Shown piece after piece: positions 6,577 to 13,379 of a DNA stretch of 15,795 nucleotides (positions are counted from its first letter, which is position 1; each line of letters begins with the position of its first letter). The stretch spans positions 28,248 to 44,042 of the forward strand of contig DCTE01000109.1 of the NCBI GenBank assembly GCA_002329405.1. The letters run 5' to 3'. This DNA comes from Ruminococcaceae bacterium UBA1448. GTDB taxonomy: Bacteria; Bacillota; Clostridia; Oscillospirales; Ruminococcaceae. The translations under genes and the position numbers were made by a program. Under the pieces are notes generated by a model, which was given only the letters and a program-made list of their open reading frames with translations, searched no databases and was not told where the DNA came from.

Positions 6577-8826
6577 TTATTCAGCAACAACTGTCTTGTC
6601 CCAGATACGGACAGATTTTGGGGTACCGCTTACAAGTTTGATCGCTGCGCCTGTTCCGTCAACCGCCAGCTCCAGCAGGCTGTCCTGATAGAGGAACCGG
6701 AACCGGTAGCTCTTCCAGCCCTGCGGCAGCTGCGGACGGAAGGTCAGCCCGTCTTCCTTGACACGCAGGCCGGCAAAACCATATACGACGCCCATATAGG
6801 TGCCGCCCATATTGGCGGTATGGATTCCGTCGCCGGTATTGTGATGGGCATTGGTGATGTCCAGCATCGAGGATTCGGAGAAGTAGCGGACAGATTTGTC
6901 CATATCACCCAGACGCGCTGCCATGATGCCGAAGATACAGGCAGACAGAGAGGAATCGTGGGTGGTGATCTTCTCATACCAGTCATAGGAACGGCGCATC
7001 GTCTCTTCCGACTGGTAATCCTCATGTACAAAATGCGCAAGTACCGTGTCGGCCTGTTTGCAGACCTGGAAACGGTTGAGGCAAAGCGGATGGTAATGCA
7101 GCAGCAGCGGGTGGTTTTCTGCCGGCGTACCAGCAAAATCCCAGACCGGTTTTTGCAGGAATGCGTCATCCTGCGGGTTGATACCGGTCTTCTCATCATA
7201 CAGAAGGGTCATGCCTGCTTCCGCCTTCTTAAACTCTTCGATCTCGCTTTCGGTCAGTTCCAGACGCTTTGCGACACCGTTCAGTTTGCCGGCTTCGCCC
7301 AGCAGTTCCCACATCTTGGCAGCCCAGTACAGGTTATACTTGGCACCGGCATTGGTGTAGTAGTTGTCGTTGACGCAGCAGGTATACTCATCAGGACCGG
7401 TGACACAGTTGAGATGAAAACTGCCGTTTGCCCAGCAGCCGAGGTCCATCCAGAGTCTCGCTGTTTCAAACAGGATCTCCGCGCCTTTCTCAGCCATAAA
7501 GTCCAGGTCGCCGGTCAGCAGATAATAGTTGACCACGGCAAAAGCGATGTCGCCATTGAGGTGGTACTGTGCCGAACCGGACGGATAATAGCCCGAACAT
7601 TCCTCGCCGGTGATGGTGCGCCATGCAAACAATGCGCCTTTTTTGTGTCCAAAGATCTTGGCATGTGCGCGGGCTTTGGGCAGAATCTGGTAACGGTAAG
7701 ACAACAGGTTTTTCGCCTGCTCCCGGTTGGTCAGCGCAAAGAAGGGCAGTTCATACATCTCGGTATCCCAGAAATAGTGGCCCTCATACCCTTCGCCCGA
7801 CAGACCTTTCGCGGCAATGTTCGAGCATCCGTCCCGGCCGGCCGACTGAAGCAGCTGGTACAGCGAGAACCGGACAGAAAGCTGGAGCTGGTCGTCCCCT
7901 TCAATCTCCAGGGAGGACTGTTCCCAGAATTTTTCCAGGTAAGCCTGCTGCTCCTGGTTCAGTTTTTCCAGCGGCTGTGCGGTCACTTTGGCCATTTCTG
8001 CGGCTGCGTCTTCTTCGGTGGAAGCATACCGGCGGGAATCACACAGGACGGTATAACGGGTCAGCGTTACCGTCTCCCCTGCCTCAACCGACAGCTGATG
8101 GCGTGCGGTCAGGCATTCCGCTTGGGTGTCATATGCCGTCTCACAGGTGGCCGAAAGCAGATCACGGGTCATCGAAGTGAGGGTCAGCTGGCTGCGGGAG
8201 GTATGCGCGGTCAGGACGCCGCATCCGTCTTTCCAGAAGGCGCGGTCGGTCAGCATCATCCGTTCGGAGGAATCGCCGACACGCGGGTCATCCGGGTTGG
8301 AATAGTTGAGGACATCGCCGCGGTGGACGGTTTCCATGCAGATGGGGCCGGAATAGTTTTCACTGGTCAGCGCGTATTCGATCGTAAAAAGCGCGGGATT
8401 GGTCAGCGAAGCCATACGGGTGATCCGCAGGCTGACGATATTGCCGGCGGGCGACTGCCAGCGGATCAGGCGGCGGGTGGTGCCAGCCTTCATATCCAGC
8501 TCACGGGCAAAGGACAAAACAGTCCCTTCGAAAAGAGAAAACCGCTCGCTGCCGACCGTCAGGCGGATGGTCTGGGTATCACAGGTGTTGACCATCGTCT
8601 GCTTGCTGGTTGGGAAACCGAACAGCAGCTCGGCCTGCGGCATATCGGTGATGTCATAAAAAGCGTTGACATATTCGCCGCGGATGGAAGGCTGTCCGTC
8701 ATATCCTTCTTCAAAGTTGCTGCGCACACCGAGATAACCGTTCGCATTATGGAACAGTGTCTCATTCAGCAGCAGTTCTTCTCTGGACGAAGAAAAGCCT
8801 TCTTTACGAAAAACATATTCGTTCAT
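6577..8826 (-). CDS. GH65 family inverting disaccharide phosphorylase (second copy)
   Basis: Cytoplasmic glycoside phosphorylase of family GH65, 749 aa, full length for the family. It would split an alpha-linked glucosyl sugar with inorganic phosphate to beta-glucose-1-phosphate and the acceptor. The N-terminal beta-sandwich begins NETLFHNANGYLGVRSNFEEGY. The (alpha/alpha)6 catalytic domain has HYFWDTEMYELPFF, GALFAWRTITGEE and general-acid E480 in GPDEY. KQAD (K590-Q591) lies near the acceptor/phosphate site, and the HDSSLS motif is at 623-628, followed by GIHTANMGGTYMGVVYGFAGLR. After GPDEY it reads TCCVNDNYYTN rather than the common VDNNAYTN, unlike its neighbour, so acceptor preference probably differs. 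ATG 8826 has an AAAGGAAGGAA site (8831-8841). Maltose, trehalose, kojibiose, nigerose or glucosyl-rhamnose specificity cannot be chosen from sequence alone. Confidence 0.9.
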   Translation of the reverse strand: MNEYVFRKEGFSSSREELLLNETLFHNANGYLGVRSNFEEGYDGQPSIRGEYVNAFYDITDMPQAELLFGFPTSKQTMVNTCDTQTIRLTVGSERFSLFEGTVLSFARELDMKAGTTRRLIRWQSPAGNIVSLRITRMASLTNPALFTIEYALTSENYSGPICMETVHRGDVLNYSNPDDPRVGDSSERMMLTDRAFWKDGCGVLTAHTSRSQLTLTSMTRDLLSATCETAYDTQAECLTARHQLSVEAGETVTLTRYTVLCDSRRYASTEEDAAAEMAKVTAQPLEKLNQEQQAYLEKFWEQSSLEIEGDDQLQLSVRFSLYQLLQSAGRDGCSNIAAKGLSGEGYEGHYFWDTEMYELPFFALTNREQAKNLLSYRYQILPKARAHAKIFGHKKGALFAWRTITGEECSGYYPSGSAQYHLNGDIAFAVVNYYLLTGDLDFMAEKGAEILFETARLWMDLGCWANGSFHLNCVTGPDEYTCCVNDNYYTNAGAKYNLYWAAKMWELLGEAGKLNGVAKRLELTESEIEEFKKAEAGMTLLYDEKTGINPQDDAFLQKPVWDFAGTPAENHPLLLHYHPLCLNRFQVCKQADTVLAHFVHEDYQSEETMRRSYDWYEKITTHDSSLSACIFGIMAARLGDMDKSVRYFSESSMLDITNAHHNTGDGIHTANMGGTYMGVVYGFAGLRVKEDGLTFRPQLPQGWKSYRFRFLYQDSLLELAVDGTGAAIKLVSGTPKSVRIWDKTVVAE

Positions 8827-8844
8827 CTGATTCCTTCCTTTCGG

Positions 8845-8860
8845 TTTTCATATCTGAAAA
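8845..8860 (-). promoter_or_regulatory. Hairpin dyad next to the ribosome binding site of the second GH65 gene
   Basis: TTTTCA (8845-8850) and TGAAAA (8855-8860) are perfect 6-base arms around TATC, ending four bases upstream of the AAAGGAAGGAA ribosome binding site. In RNA it makes a small A/U-rich stem-loop. It resembles in place and partly in sequence the palindrome at 11325-11340 before the other GH65 gene. Confidence 0.45.
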
Positions 8861-8894
8861 CAATTCTGATCAACTATTGATACACTGGATAAAA

Positions 8895-8947
8895 AACACC
8901 CCTGCCGTATGACATTGTCGATAACATTGTCAGTTGACAAGGGTGTT
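8895..8947 (-). terminator. Terminator-like structure with nested dyads between the two GH65 genes
   Basis: Read on the minus strand, AACACCC (8947-8941) pairs with GGGTGTT (8901-8895) and is followed by a T-run (TTTTTTA). The 39-base interior holds TTGTCA-GT-TGACAA (8927-8940) and an overlapping imperfect dyad TGACAtTGT-cgata-ACAtTGTCA (8910-8932). It may be a partial terminator or attenuator setting phosphorylase levels. The inner dyads could alternatively be operators. Confidence 0.55.
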
Positions 8948-8961
8948 CTTAAAATCAGTCG

Positions 8962-8980
8962 GAACTGTCCATTACAGTTC
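8962..8980 (-). promoter_or_regulatory. Stem-loop spanning the stop codon of the first GH65 gene
   Basis: GAACTGT (8962-8968) and ACAGTTC (8974-8980) are perfect 7-base arms with a 5-base loop; the TAA stop (8972-8974) lies in the loop and at the base of one arm. No T-run follows directly, so it looks like a 3'-end or RNA-stability hairpin rather than a terminator. Confidence 0.5.
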
Positions 8981-11311
8981 CATCGTGCAGGTTTCACCAG
9001 CTGCAAGGCTGCGTTTTTCTCCGCCCAGCAGCAGACCGTCTACAGCCTCTCCATCGTTGTGGATGGTGACGCATTCGGGACGGACGGTCACATTCAGACG
9101 GCTTCCCTGCCAGTGGATCGCATAACGGAGTTCTTTCCAGTTATCCGGCAGATGGGGCGCAATCCGCAGGCAGCCGCGGTAGAGACGCACGCCGCCGAAG
9201 CCCATGACAACGTCCTGCCAGATACCGCCCATGTTGGCCGCATGGATACCGGCATCAGAAGAGGTCATCTTCTGGCCAAGGTCGGTCACCAGCGCACCCT
9301 GGAACATCTGATAGGATACATCATGCAGCCCAAGGTCACAGGCCAGAACCGAGTGGATCGCCTTGGACAGAGAAGAGTCGTGCAGCGTCCGCTCTTCATA
9401 GTAATAATAGTTCTTTTCCTTGATATCGGCCGGGAAGAGGTCTTCCTGCTGATAAAGCAGCTCGACAACGTCTGCCTGTTTGGCAACTTTGTAATCGTTG
9501 AGCATATCCGAATTGTAGTCCTGATAGATCAGGCCGACAATCGGGCTTTCTTTGTACTTGCGCAGGTCGATTTCCTTGAGATCAAAATAGCCGTCAAACT
9601 GCGGGATAATGCCGTTTTCATTGGGCTGCGGCAGATAGACCAGCGGTAGTTTCTCTTCGATGGAAGCCTTCAGCTGGGCCAGGTCGCCCAGTTTGCAGCA
9701 AAGGGTCTTGTACAGCTCAGGGTTTTCCTGCGGCAGCTTGCCGGCAATCTCAGCCGCAAGGCTCATGTTCAGGTGGAGCAGGTAGTTGGTGTATGCGTTG
9801 TTGTCAACATGCTCCTTATACTCATCAGGGCCGATGACGTCGGTCAGCTCATAGCGTCCCTTGTCCTCATGCCATTCCAGACGGCTGTTCCAGAATCTGG
9901 CGGTATCCAGCAGAATCTCATAGCCACAGCGGTCCATGAATTCCTGGTCGCCGGTCGCCTGATAATACTGCCAGACTGCCAGCGCAATATCAGCCGTGAC
10001 ATGCAGCTCAATCTTACCGGTCAGGCAGTACTGCGGATTACCGGTGATCGGCTCGACGCCCATATAATACGGGGTAACCTCGCCGTCGTCAATCCATGCG
10101 GATTCCCAGGGGTACATTGCGCCTTCATAGCCGTTATCCCGTGCCTTATTACGGGCACCGATCAGGCTCTTAAAGCGGTAGGTCAGCAGGGTCTTTGCGG
10201 TATCCGGCTGCGCATACATGAAGTAAGGGAAGATAAAGGTCTCGGTATCCCAGAAGGAGTGGCCCTTATACCCTTCGCCGCTCATTGCCTTGGCACCGAT
10301 ACCAACGCGGGAATCGTCCTTCTTAACCATGATGTTTAGATGGTAGAGGGCAAAACGGATACCCAACTGGTCAAAATCGTTCTCAGAGTCGATCAGAATA
10401 TCCTGATCCTCCCACAGTGCCGCCCACGCCTTTTCACTCTCAGCAAAATGCGCGTCATAACTCTTTTCCAGAACCTTCTCAAAGGCAGCAAGGCTTTCCG
10501 GCTGGAGACGTTTTTCAGCCTCTTCCACCGTCATACCGTCATAATTCATGTCGCGGGTAGAATGAATCGACGAAATCTTATCCATCGTAAATTTCTCACC
10601 GGCGGCAATTTCAGCGGTCAGCTCGGTCATCAGTTTCCGGCGGTCATTCACCGAACGGGTCTTTACCGACTCACCCTGGGCCAACAGAGCGGTATGCAGG
10701 ATGATCGAAACGCCCGACTGTTCTGTCTTACAGGGATATTCGAGGATTTTTCCGCCATAGACACGTTTATCCCCTTCGGAGAGGTGCTGAGAGCCATGGT
10801 TGGAAACGGTGCCGTCAACACCGGTGAGGACCTTCAGGCTGATATCCGAATCAGATTCCAGTTCCACACGGGTACCCAACAGATGATCGTCTGCCAGCGA
10901 AACAAACCGCTTGAAAGTAAAGCAAACATTCTTTCCGTCCCGGGTATGCAGCGTGACTTTGCGGGTCAGCTCACCGTTTTTGAGGTTGAGGGTACGGCTG
11001 TAATCCGTCGTATCACATTCCGACAGAGAAAAACGGGTACCGTCCACCCAAATGTCCATCCAGGTCAGATCAGGAAGATTGGGCAGCTCGGTGACCTCAT
11101 TGTCATCAAATTTGTTGAAGGTACCGGTCACAAACAGCCCTCTGGTCTCGCCGACATAGCGTTCCTCAAGAGCGGCACGCTGACCGATATATCCGTTGCC
11201 CAGCGCGAAGATGGCTTCGCATTTGCCAAGGTAACGGGAATCAAACGCACTTTCTTCTACCAGCCAGTTTTTCAAAGAGCCGGTACCTTTGTTATACTGC
11301 ATCAGTTCCAT
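8972..11311 (-). CDS. GH65 family inverting disaccharide phosphorylase (first copy)
   Basis: Second-type GH65 phosphorylase in the same operon, 779 aa from ATG 11311. That start has AAAGGAG (11321-11327) nine bases before it; the upstream in-frame ATG at 11353 has no such site and would lie across a palindrome. Family features: SRYLGKCEAIFALGNGYIGQRAALEE at the N-terminal domain, GHSFWDTETFIFPYF, GAMYPWESAWIDDGEVTPYY, general-acid E497 in GPDEYKEHVDNNAYTN, K611-Q612 of KQAD, HDSSLS at 644-649 and GIHAANMGGIWQDVVMGFGGVR. It is clearly diverged from the downstream GH65 (different loop after GAxxxW and after GPDEY), so the pair is not a recent duplication. It probably acts on an alpha-glucobiose delivered by the adjacent importer. 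Kojibiose, maltose and trehalose phosphorylases are all possible; an exact EC number is not supported. Confidence 0.91.
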   Translation of the reverse strand: MELMQYNKGTGSLKNWLVEESAFDSRYLGKCEAIFALGNGYIGQRAALEERYVGETRGLFVTGTFNKFDDNEVTELPNLPDLTWMDIWVDGTRFSLSECDTTDYSRTLNLKNGELTRKVTLHTRDGKNVCFTFKRFVSLADDHLLGTRVELESDSDISLKVLTGVDGTVSNHGSQHLSEGDKRVYGGKILEYPCKTEQSGVSIILHTALLAQGESVKTRSVNDRRKLMTELTAEIAAGEKFTMDKISSIHSTRDMNYDGMTVEEAEKRLQPESLAAFEKVLEKSYDAHFAESEKAWAALWEDQDILIDSENDFDQLGIRFALYHLNIMVKKDDSRVGIGAKAMSGEGYKGHSFWDTETFIFPYFMYAQPDTAKTLLTYRFKSLIGARNKARDNGYEGAMYPWESAWIDDGEVTPYYMGVEPITGNPQYCLTGKIELHVTADIALAVWQYYQATGDQEFMDRCGYEILLDTARFWNSRLEWHEDKGRYELTDVIGPDEYKEHVDNNAYTNYLLHLNMSLAAEIAGKLPQENPELYKTLCCKLGDLAQLKASIEEKLPLVYLPQPNENGIIPQFDGYFDLKEIDLRKYKESPIVGLIYQDYNSDMLNDYKVAKQADVVELLYQQEDLFPADIKEKNYYYYEERTLHDSSLSKAIHSVLACDLGLHDVSYQMFQGALVTDLGQKMTSSDAGIHAANMGGIWQDVVMGFGGVRLYRGCLRIAPHLPDNWKELRYAIHWQGSRLNVTVRPECVTIHNDGEAVDGLLLGGEKRSLAAGETCTMEL

Positions 11312-11324
11312 AATGTGAAACTCC

Positions 11325-11340
11325 TTTCGGATATCCGAAA
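11325..11340. promoter_or_regulatory. Perfect 16-bp palindrome overlapping a ribosome binding site
   Basis: TTTCGGATATCCGAAA is fully self-complementary and overlaps three bases of the AAAGGAG site (11321-11327) of the first GH65 gene. As RNA it gives a 6-bp stem with an AUAU loop that would partly hide the site; as DNA it is a good dimer-binding site. Either way it is positioned to regulate GH65 translation or transcription. Confidence 0.55.
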
Positions 11341-11368
11341 TATTAAATTGCACTTTCCTGTAATTGCT

Positions 11369-11386
11369 GCGCCGCCCGCCCGGCGC
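11369..11386 (-). promoter_or_regulatory. GC-rich leader hairpin
   Basis: GCGCCG (11369-11374) and CGGCGC (11381-11386) form a six-pair all-GC stem with a 6-base loop in the leader before the first GH65 gene. It is likely a stable RNA structure. Its role is not known, and no T-run follows it. Confidence 0.45.
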
Positions 11387-11406
11387 TCTCTATATTATGC
11401 GGGGAT

Positions 11407-11433
11407 AAAAGCAGGAACAAACAGCCTGCTTTT
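11407..11433 (-). terminator. Terminator-like hairpin between permease and GH65 genes
   Basis: AAAAGCAGG (11407-11415) and CCTGCTTTT (11425-11433) pair perfectly around a 9-base loop; on the minus strand the stem ends in a short TTTT. The short T-run suggests a partial terminator that would lower, not abolish, transcription into the GH65 genes. Confidence 0.55.
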
Positions 11434-11446
11434 GTGCCATTTACCA

Positions 11447-11477
11447 GGATTCCCGGCAGAAAAACCGCCGGGAATCC
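11447..11477 (-). promoter_or_regulatory. Strong 11-bp stem-loop just after the second permease gene
   Basis: GGATTCCCGGC (11447-11457) and GCCGGGAATCC (11467-11477) are a perfect inverted repeat with a 9-base loop, 20 bases past the permease stop. No T-run follows on the minus strand, so an mRNA-stabilising or processing hairpin is more likely than a terminator. Confidence 0.6.
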
Positions 11478-11497
11478 AAAGTTTTGAAAAGATAAAC

Positions 11498-12349
11498 TCA
11501 GTTTTTCATACCGGAAGTCGCGACCGACTGCTGAACCTGTTCCTGTGCACACATGTACAGCAGGATACCAGGCAGAACGACAATCGTCAGTGCCGCAAAC
11601 ATCTTGGTATAGTCGTACGAGAACGACTGGTTGAAGAACTGCAAAGCAACCGGGAGGGTACGGTTCTGTTCGCTTGAGGTGAGCAGAGCCGCATAGAAGT
11701 ATTCATTCCAGTTGCCGAGGAACATCAGGATGCCTGCCGTCGCAAGACCGCTCTTGGCAAGCGGGAAGTTGATCGACCAGAAGGTACGGAAGAAGCCTGC
11801 GCCATCCAGCATTGCAGATTCATCCAGTTCCTTGGGGATCGAAAGGAAGGTCCCTCTGAGCAGGAACATCGACATCGCCATGCCGCTCGAGAGGTAAACC
11901 AGTGTAACACCGGTCTTGGTGTCATACAGATTGAAGTTGACAATCAGCTGCATGATCGGCTGTGCCTTGGAATGGCCGGGAACCAGCATTGTGATCGTAA
12001 AGAGCGCAAAGAGGATGCCGCGGCCCGGAAACCGGAATTTGGCCAGGACATAACCGCCCATCGCGTAAAACAGCAGTGATACCGCGGTGGAAATGGTCGA
12101 GATCAGCAGCGAGTTGATAAAGTAGAGCAGAAAATCGTACTGCTCAAACAGATAACGATATGCTTCCGCACCGACAGAAAAGCCGCTCGGTACAGTCAGC
12201 GCACCGCCCAGAATCTCGGCGTTGGTCTTAAACGACGAGATAACGACCCAGATAATCGGGAAGATGGACACTGCGACGGTAAAGATCATAACAATGTACA
12301 TCATGATACGGGTCAGGACCCAACGGAAATCTTTCTTTCCTGTTACCAT
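11498..12349 (-). CDS. CUT1 sugar ABC transporter permease, MalG/UgpE type
   Basis: Second membrane subunit of the disaccharide/oligosaccharide importer, 283 aa. Start ATG 12349 is chosen because AAAGGA lies nine bases before it; the longer GTG 12382 and ATG 12358 readings lack a properly spaced site. Six or so hydrophobic helices are visible, beginning with VLTRIMMYIVMIFTVAVSIFPIIWVVISSF. The EAA loop that docks on the ATPase is IPKELDESAMLDGAGFFRTFWSINFPLAKSG (E174 onward), and the C-terminal ALTIVVLPGILLYMCAQEQVQQSVATSGMKN is typical for MalG-like permeases. It lies in the same operon as the other permease, with a 55-base gap. No ATPase gene is adjacent, as expected when a shared MsmK-type ATPase serves several CUT1 systems. 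Confidence 0.92.
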   Translation of the reverse strand: MVTGKKDFRWVLTRIMMYIVMIFTVAVSIFPIIWVVISSFKTNAEILGGALTVPSGFSVGAEAYRYLFEQYDFLLYFINSLLISTISTAVSLLFYAMGGYVLAKFRFPGRGILFALFTITMLVPGHSKAQPIMQLIVNFNLYDTKTGVTLVYLSSGMAMSMFLLRGTFLSIPKELDESAMLDGAGFFRTFWSINFPLAKSGLATAGILMFLGNWNEYFYAALLTSSEQNRTLPVALQFFNQSFSYDYTKMFAALTIVVLPGILLYMCAQEQVQQSVATSGMKN

Positions 12350-12404
12350 TCTTTCCATTCCTTTCTGACGGATACCGCACACAGGCGGAACCCGTTGCTC
12401 GAAA

Positions 12405-13304
12405 TCATCCCAGCGAAGATTCGCCCATGCGGAAAACTTTATTGATCACCGCAAGGATAATCAGTCCGAAAATGAACATGATGACGCCGATTGCATTGGC
12501 ATAGCCATAGTTGTAGTCGGTGATCGCACGAACCAGCAGAACCGACAGCGACATCGTGTCGTCGCCAGGACCACCAGCTGTGGTCAGTGCGATACATTCA
12601 TACATCGAGATACGGGAAGTGATCGAGCAGAGAATAGCAGTGCCGACTGCGTTACGGCAGAGCGGCAGATGGATATAACGGGTCAGCTGCCATCCGGTGC
12701 AGCCATCCAGATGAGCTGCTTCATCCAACTCGGTCGGAATCGCCATCAGGTCCTGCAAGACGACCAGGGTGACGATAACTGCGTAGAAAAGCCAGGTAAA
12801 GGTGACTGCCCAGAACGCGGCAGGAGAGGTATAAAACCACTGAACGTGGAAATTGGGGAAGATCTTGCGGATTGCACCGTTGAGCAGACCGACATTATCG
12901 TCAAAAATAAAGCGGTAGATCAGTGCCCAGGCTGCTGCCGAAATAACATTCGGGATCATAAAGACCGCACGGCAGAACTTCCAGCCCTTGGGATGATGGT
13001 ACAGAACAAACGCAACCAGTACGCCGAAGCCGACGTGCAGGGTCATTGCGATGATCGACCAATAAAGAAGGTTTTTCAGGGAAATCGCAGCCGCAGAATT
13101 GGTAAATACGCGAACATAGTTGCTTACGCCGTTAAATGACGGTGCGTTGAAACCATCCCATTTGGTAAATGATGTCCACAGCATCGTCCAGATTGGCTGA
13201 ACATAAAACAATGCGAAGACCACAACAGTCGGCAGCAAAAACAGATAAATCCATTTGAAATACTGTTTTTCAACCTTACCGTACGGCTGTTTGACTTTGG
13301 CCAT
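12405..13304 (-). CDS. CUT1 sugar ABC transporter permease, MalF/UgpA type
   Basis: First membrane subunit of the importer, 299 aa. ATG 13304 has an AAAGGA site (13314-13319) nine bases away. The N-terminus is cytoplasmic and basic (MAKVKQPYGKVEKQYFKW), followed by YLFLLPTVVVFALFYVQPIW and further helices. The ATPase-docking EAA loop is ELDEAAHLDGCTGWQLTRY, starting at E192. The periplasmic segment SFTKWDGFNAPSFNGVSNYVRVF is typical of UgpA/LplB-type permeases. It pairs with the MalG-type subunit downstream and receives substrate from the lipoprotein upstream. The predicted substrate, an alpha-glucoside, comes from the GH65 genes in the operon and not from the permease sequence. Confidence 0.93.
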   Translation of the reverse strand: MAKVKQPYGKVEKQYFKWIYLFLLPTVVVFALFYVQPIWTMLWTSFTKWDGFNAPSFNGVSNYVRVFTNSAAAISLKNLLYWSIIAMTLHVGFGVLVAFVLYHHPKGWKFCRAVFMIPNVISAAAWALIYRFIFDDNVGLLNGAIRKIFPNFHVQWFYTSPAAFWAVTFTWLFYAVIVTLVVLQDLMAIPTELDEAAHLDGCTGWQLTRYIHLPLCRNAVGTAILCSITSRISMYECIALTTAGGPGDDTMSLSVLLVRAITDYNYGYANAIGVIMFIFGLIILAVINKVFRMGESSLG

Positions 13305-13330
13305 GATGACTCATCCTTTCTGTATAATCC

Positions 13331-13371
13331 CTGCCGGGAGGCAGAGGGAGGGTCACTCCCCCCGCCGACAG
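13331..13371 (-). promoter_or_regulatory. Intercistronic hairpin between binding-protein and permease genes
   Basis: Nested arms CTG-CGG with CCG-CAG at the outside (13331-13337 and 13365-13371) and GGGAG/CTCCC inside (13346-13350 and 13356-13360). There is no T-run on the minus strand. Such hairpins after binding-protein genes commonly favour higher binding-protein levels than permease levels; that role is inferred here. Confidence 0.45.
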
Positions 13372-13379
13372 ACGCATAA

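Noticed and set aside
6820..8880. Very long plus-strand open frame (about 686 codons) opposite the second GH65 gene
   Set aside because: It is antisense to a full-length, motif-complete GH65 protein. Its translation shows no recognisable domain, and such frames are expected from codon bias in the real gene.
8934..8939. Consensus TTGACA on the plus strand as a -35 box
   Set aside because: No -10-like hexamer lies 16-18 bases downstream, there is no plus-strand gene to drive, and the sequence is explained as half of a dyad.
11312..11353. Longer N-terminus for the first GH65 gene (ATG 11353)
   Set aside because: The AAAGGAG site at 11321-11327 serves ATG 11311, and the extra 14 residues would be encoded across a perfect palindrome.
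10340..11677. Plus-strand open frame opposite the first GH65 gene and the permease end
   Set aside because: Antisense shadow crossing two real genes and their hairpin-rich gap; no family features and no ribosome binding site that stands out.
12350..12382. GTG 12382 as start of the second permease
   Set aside because: It has no ribosome binding site, while ATG 12349 has AAAGGA at nine bases and gives a normal permease N-terminus.
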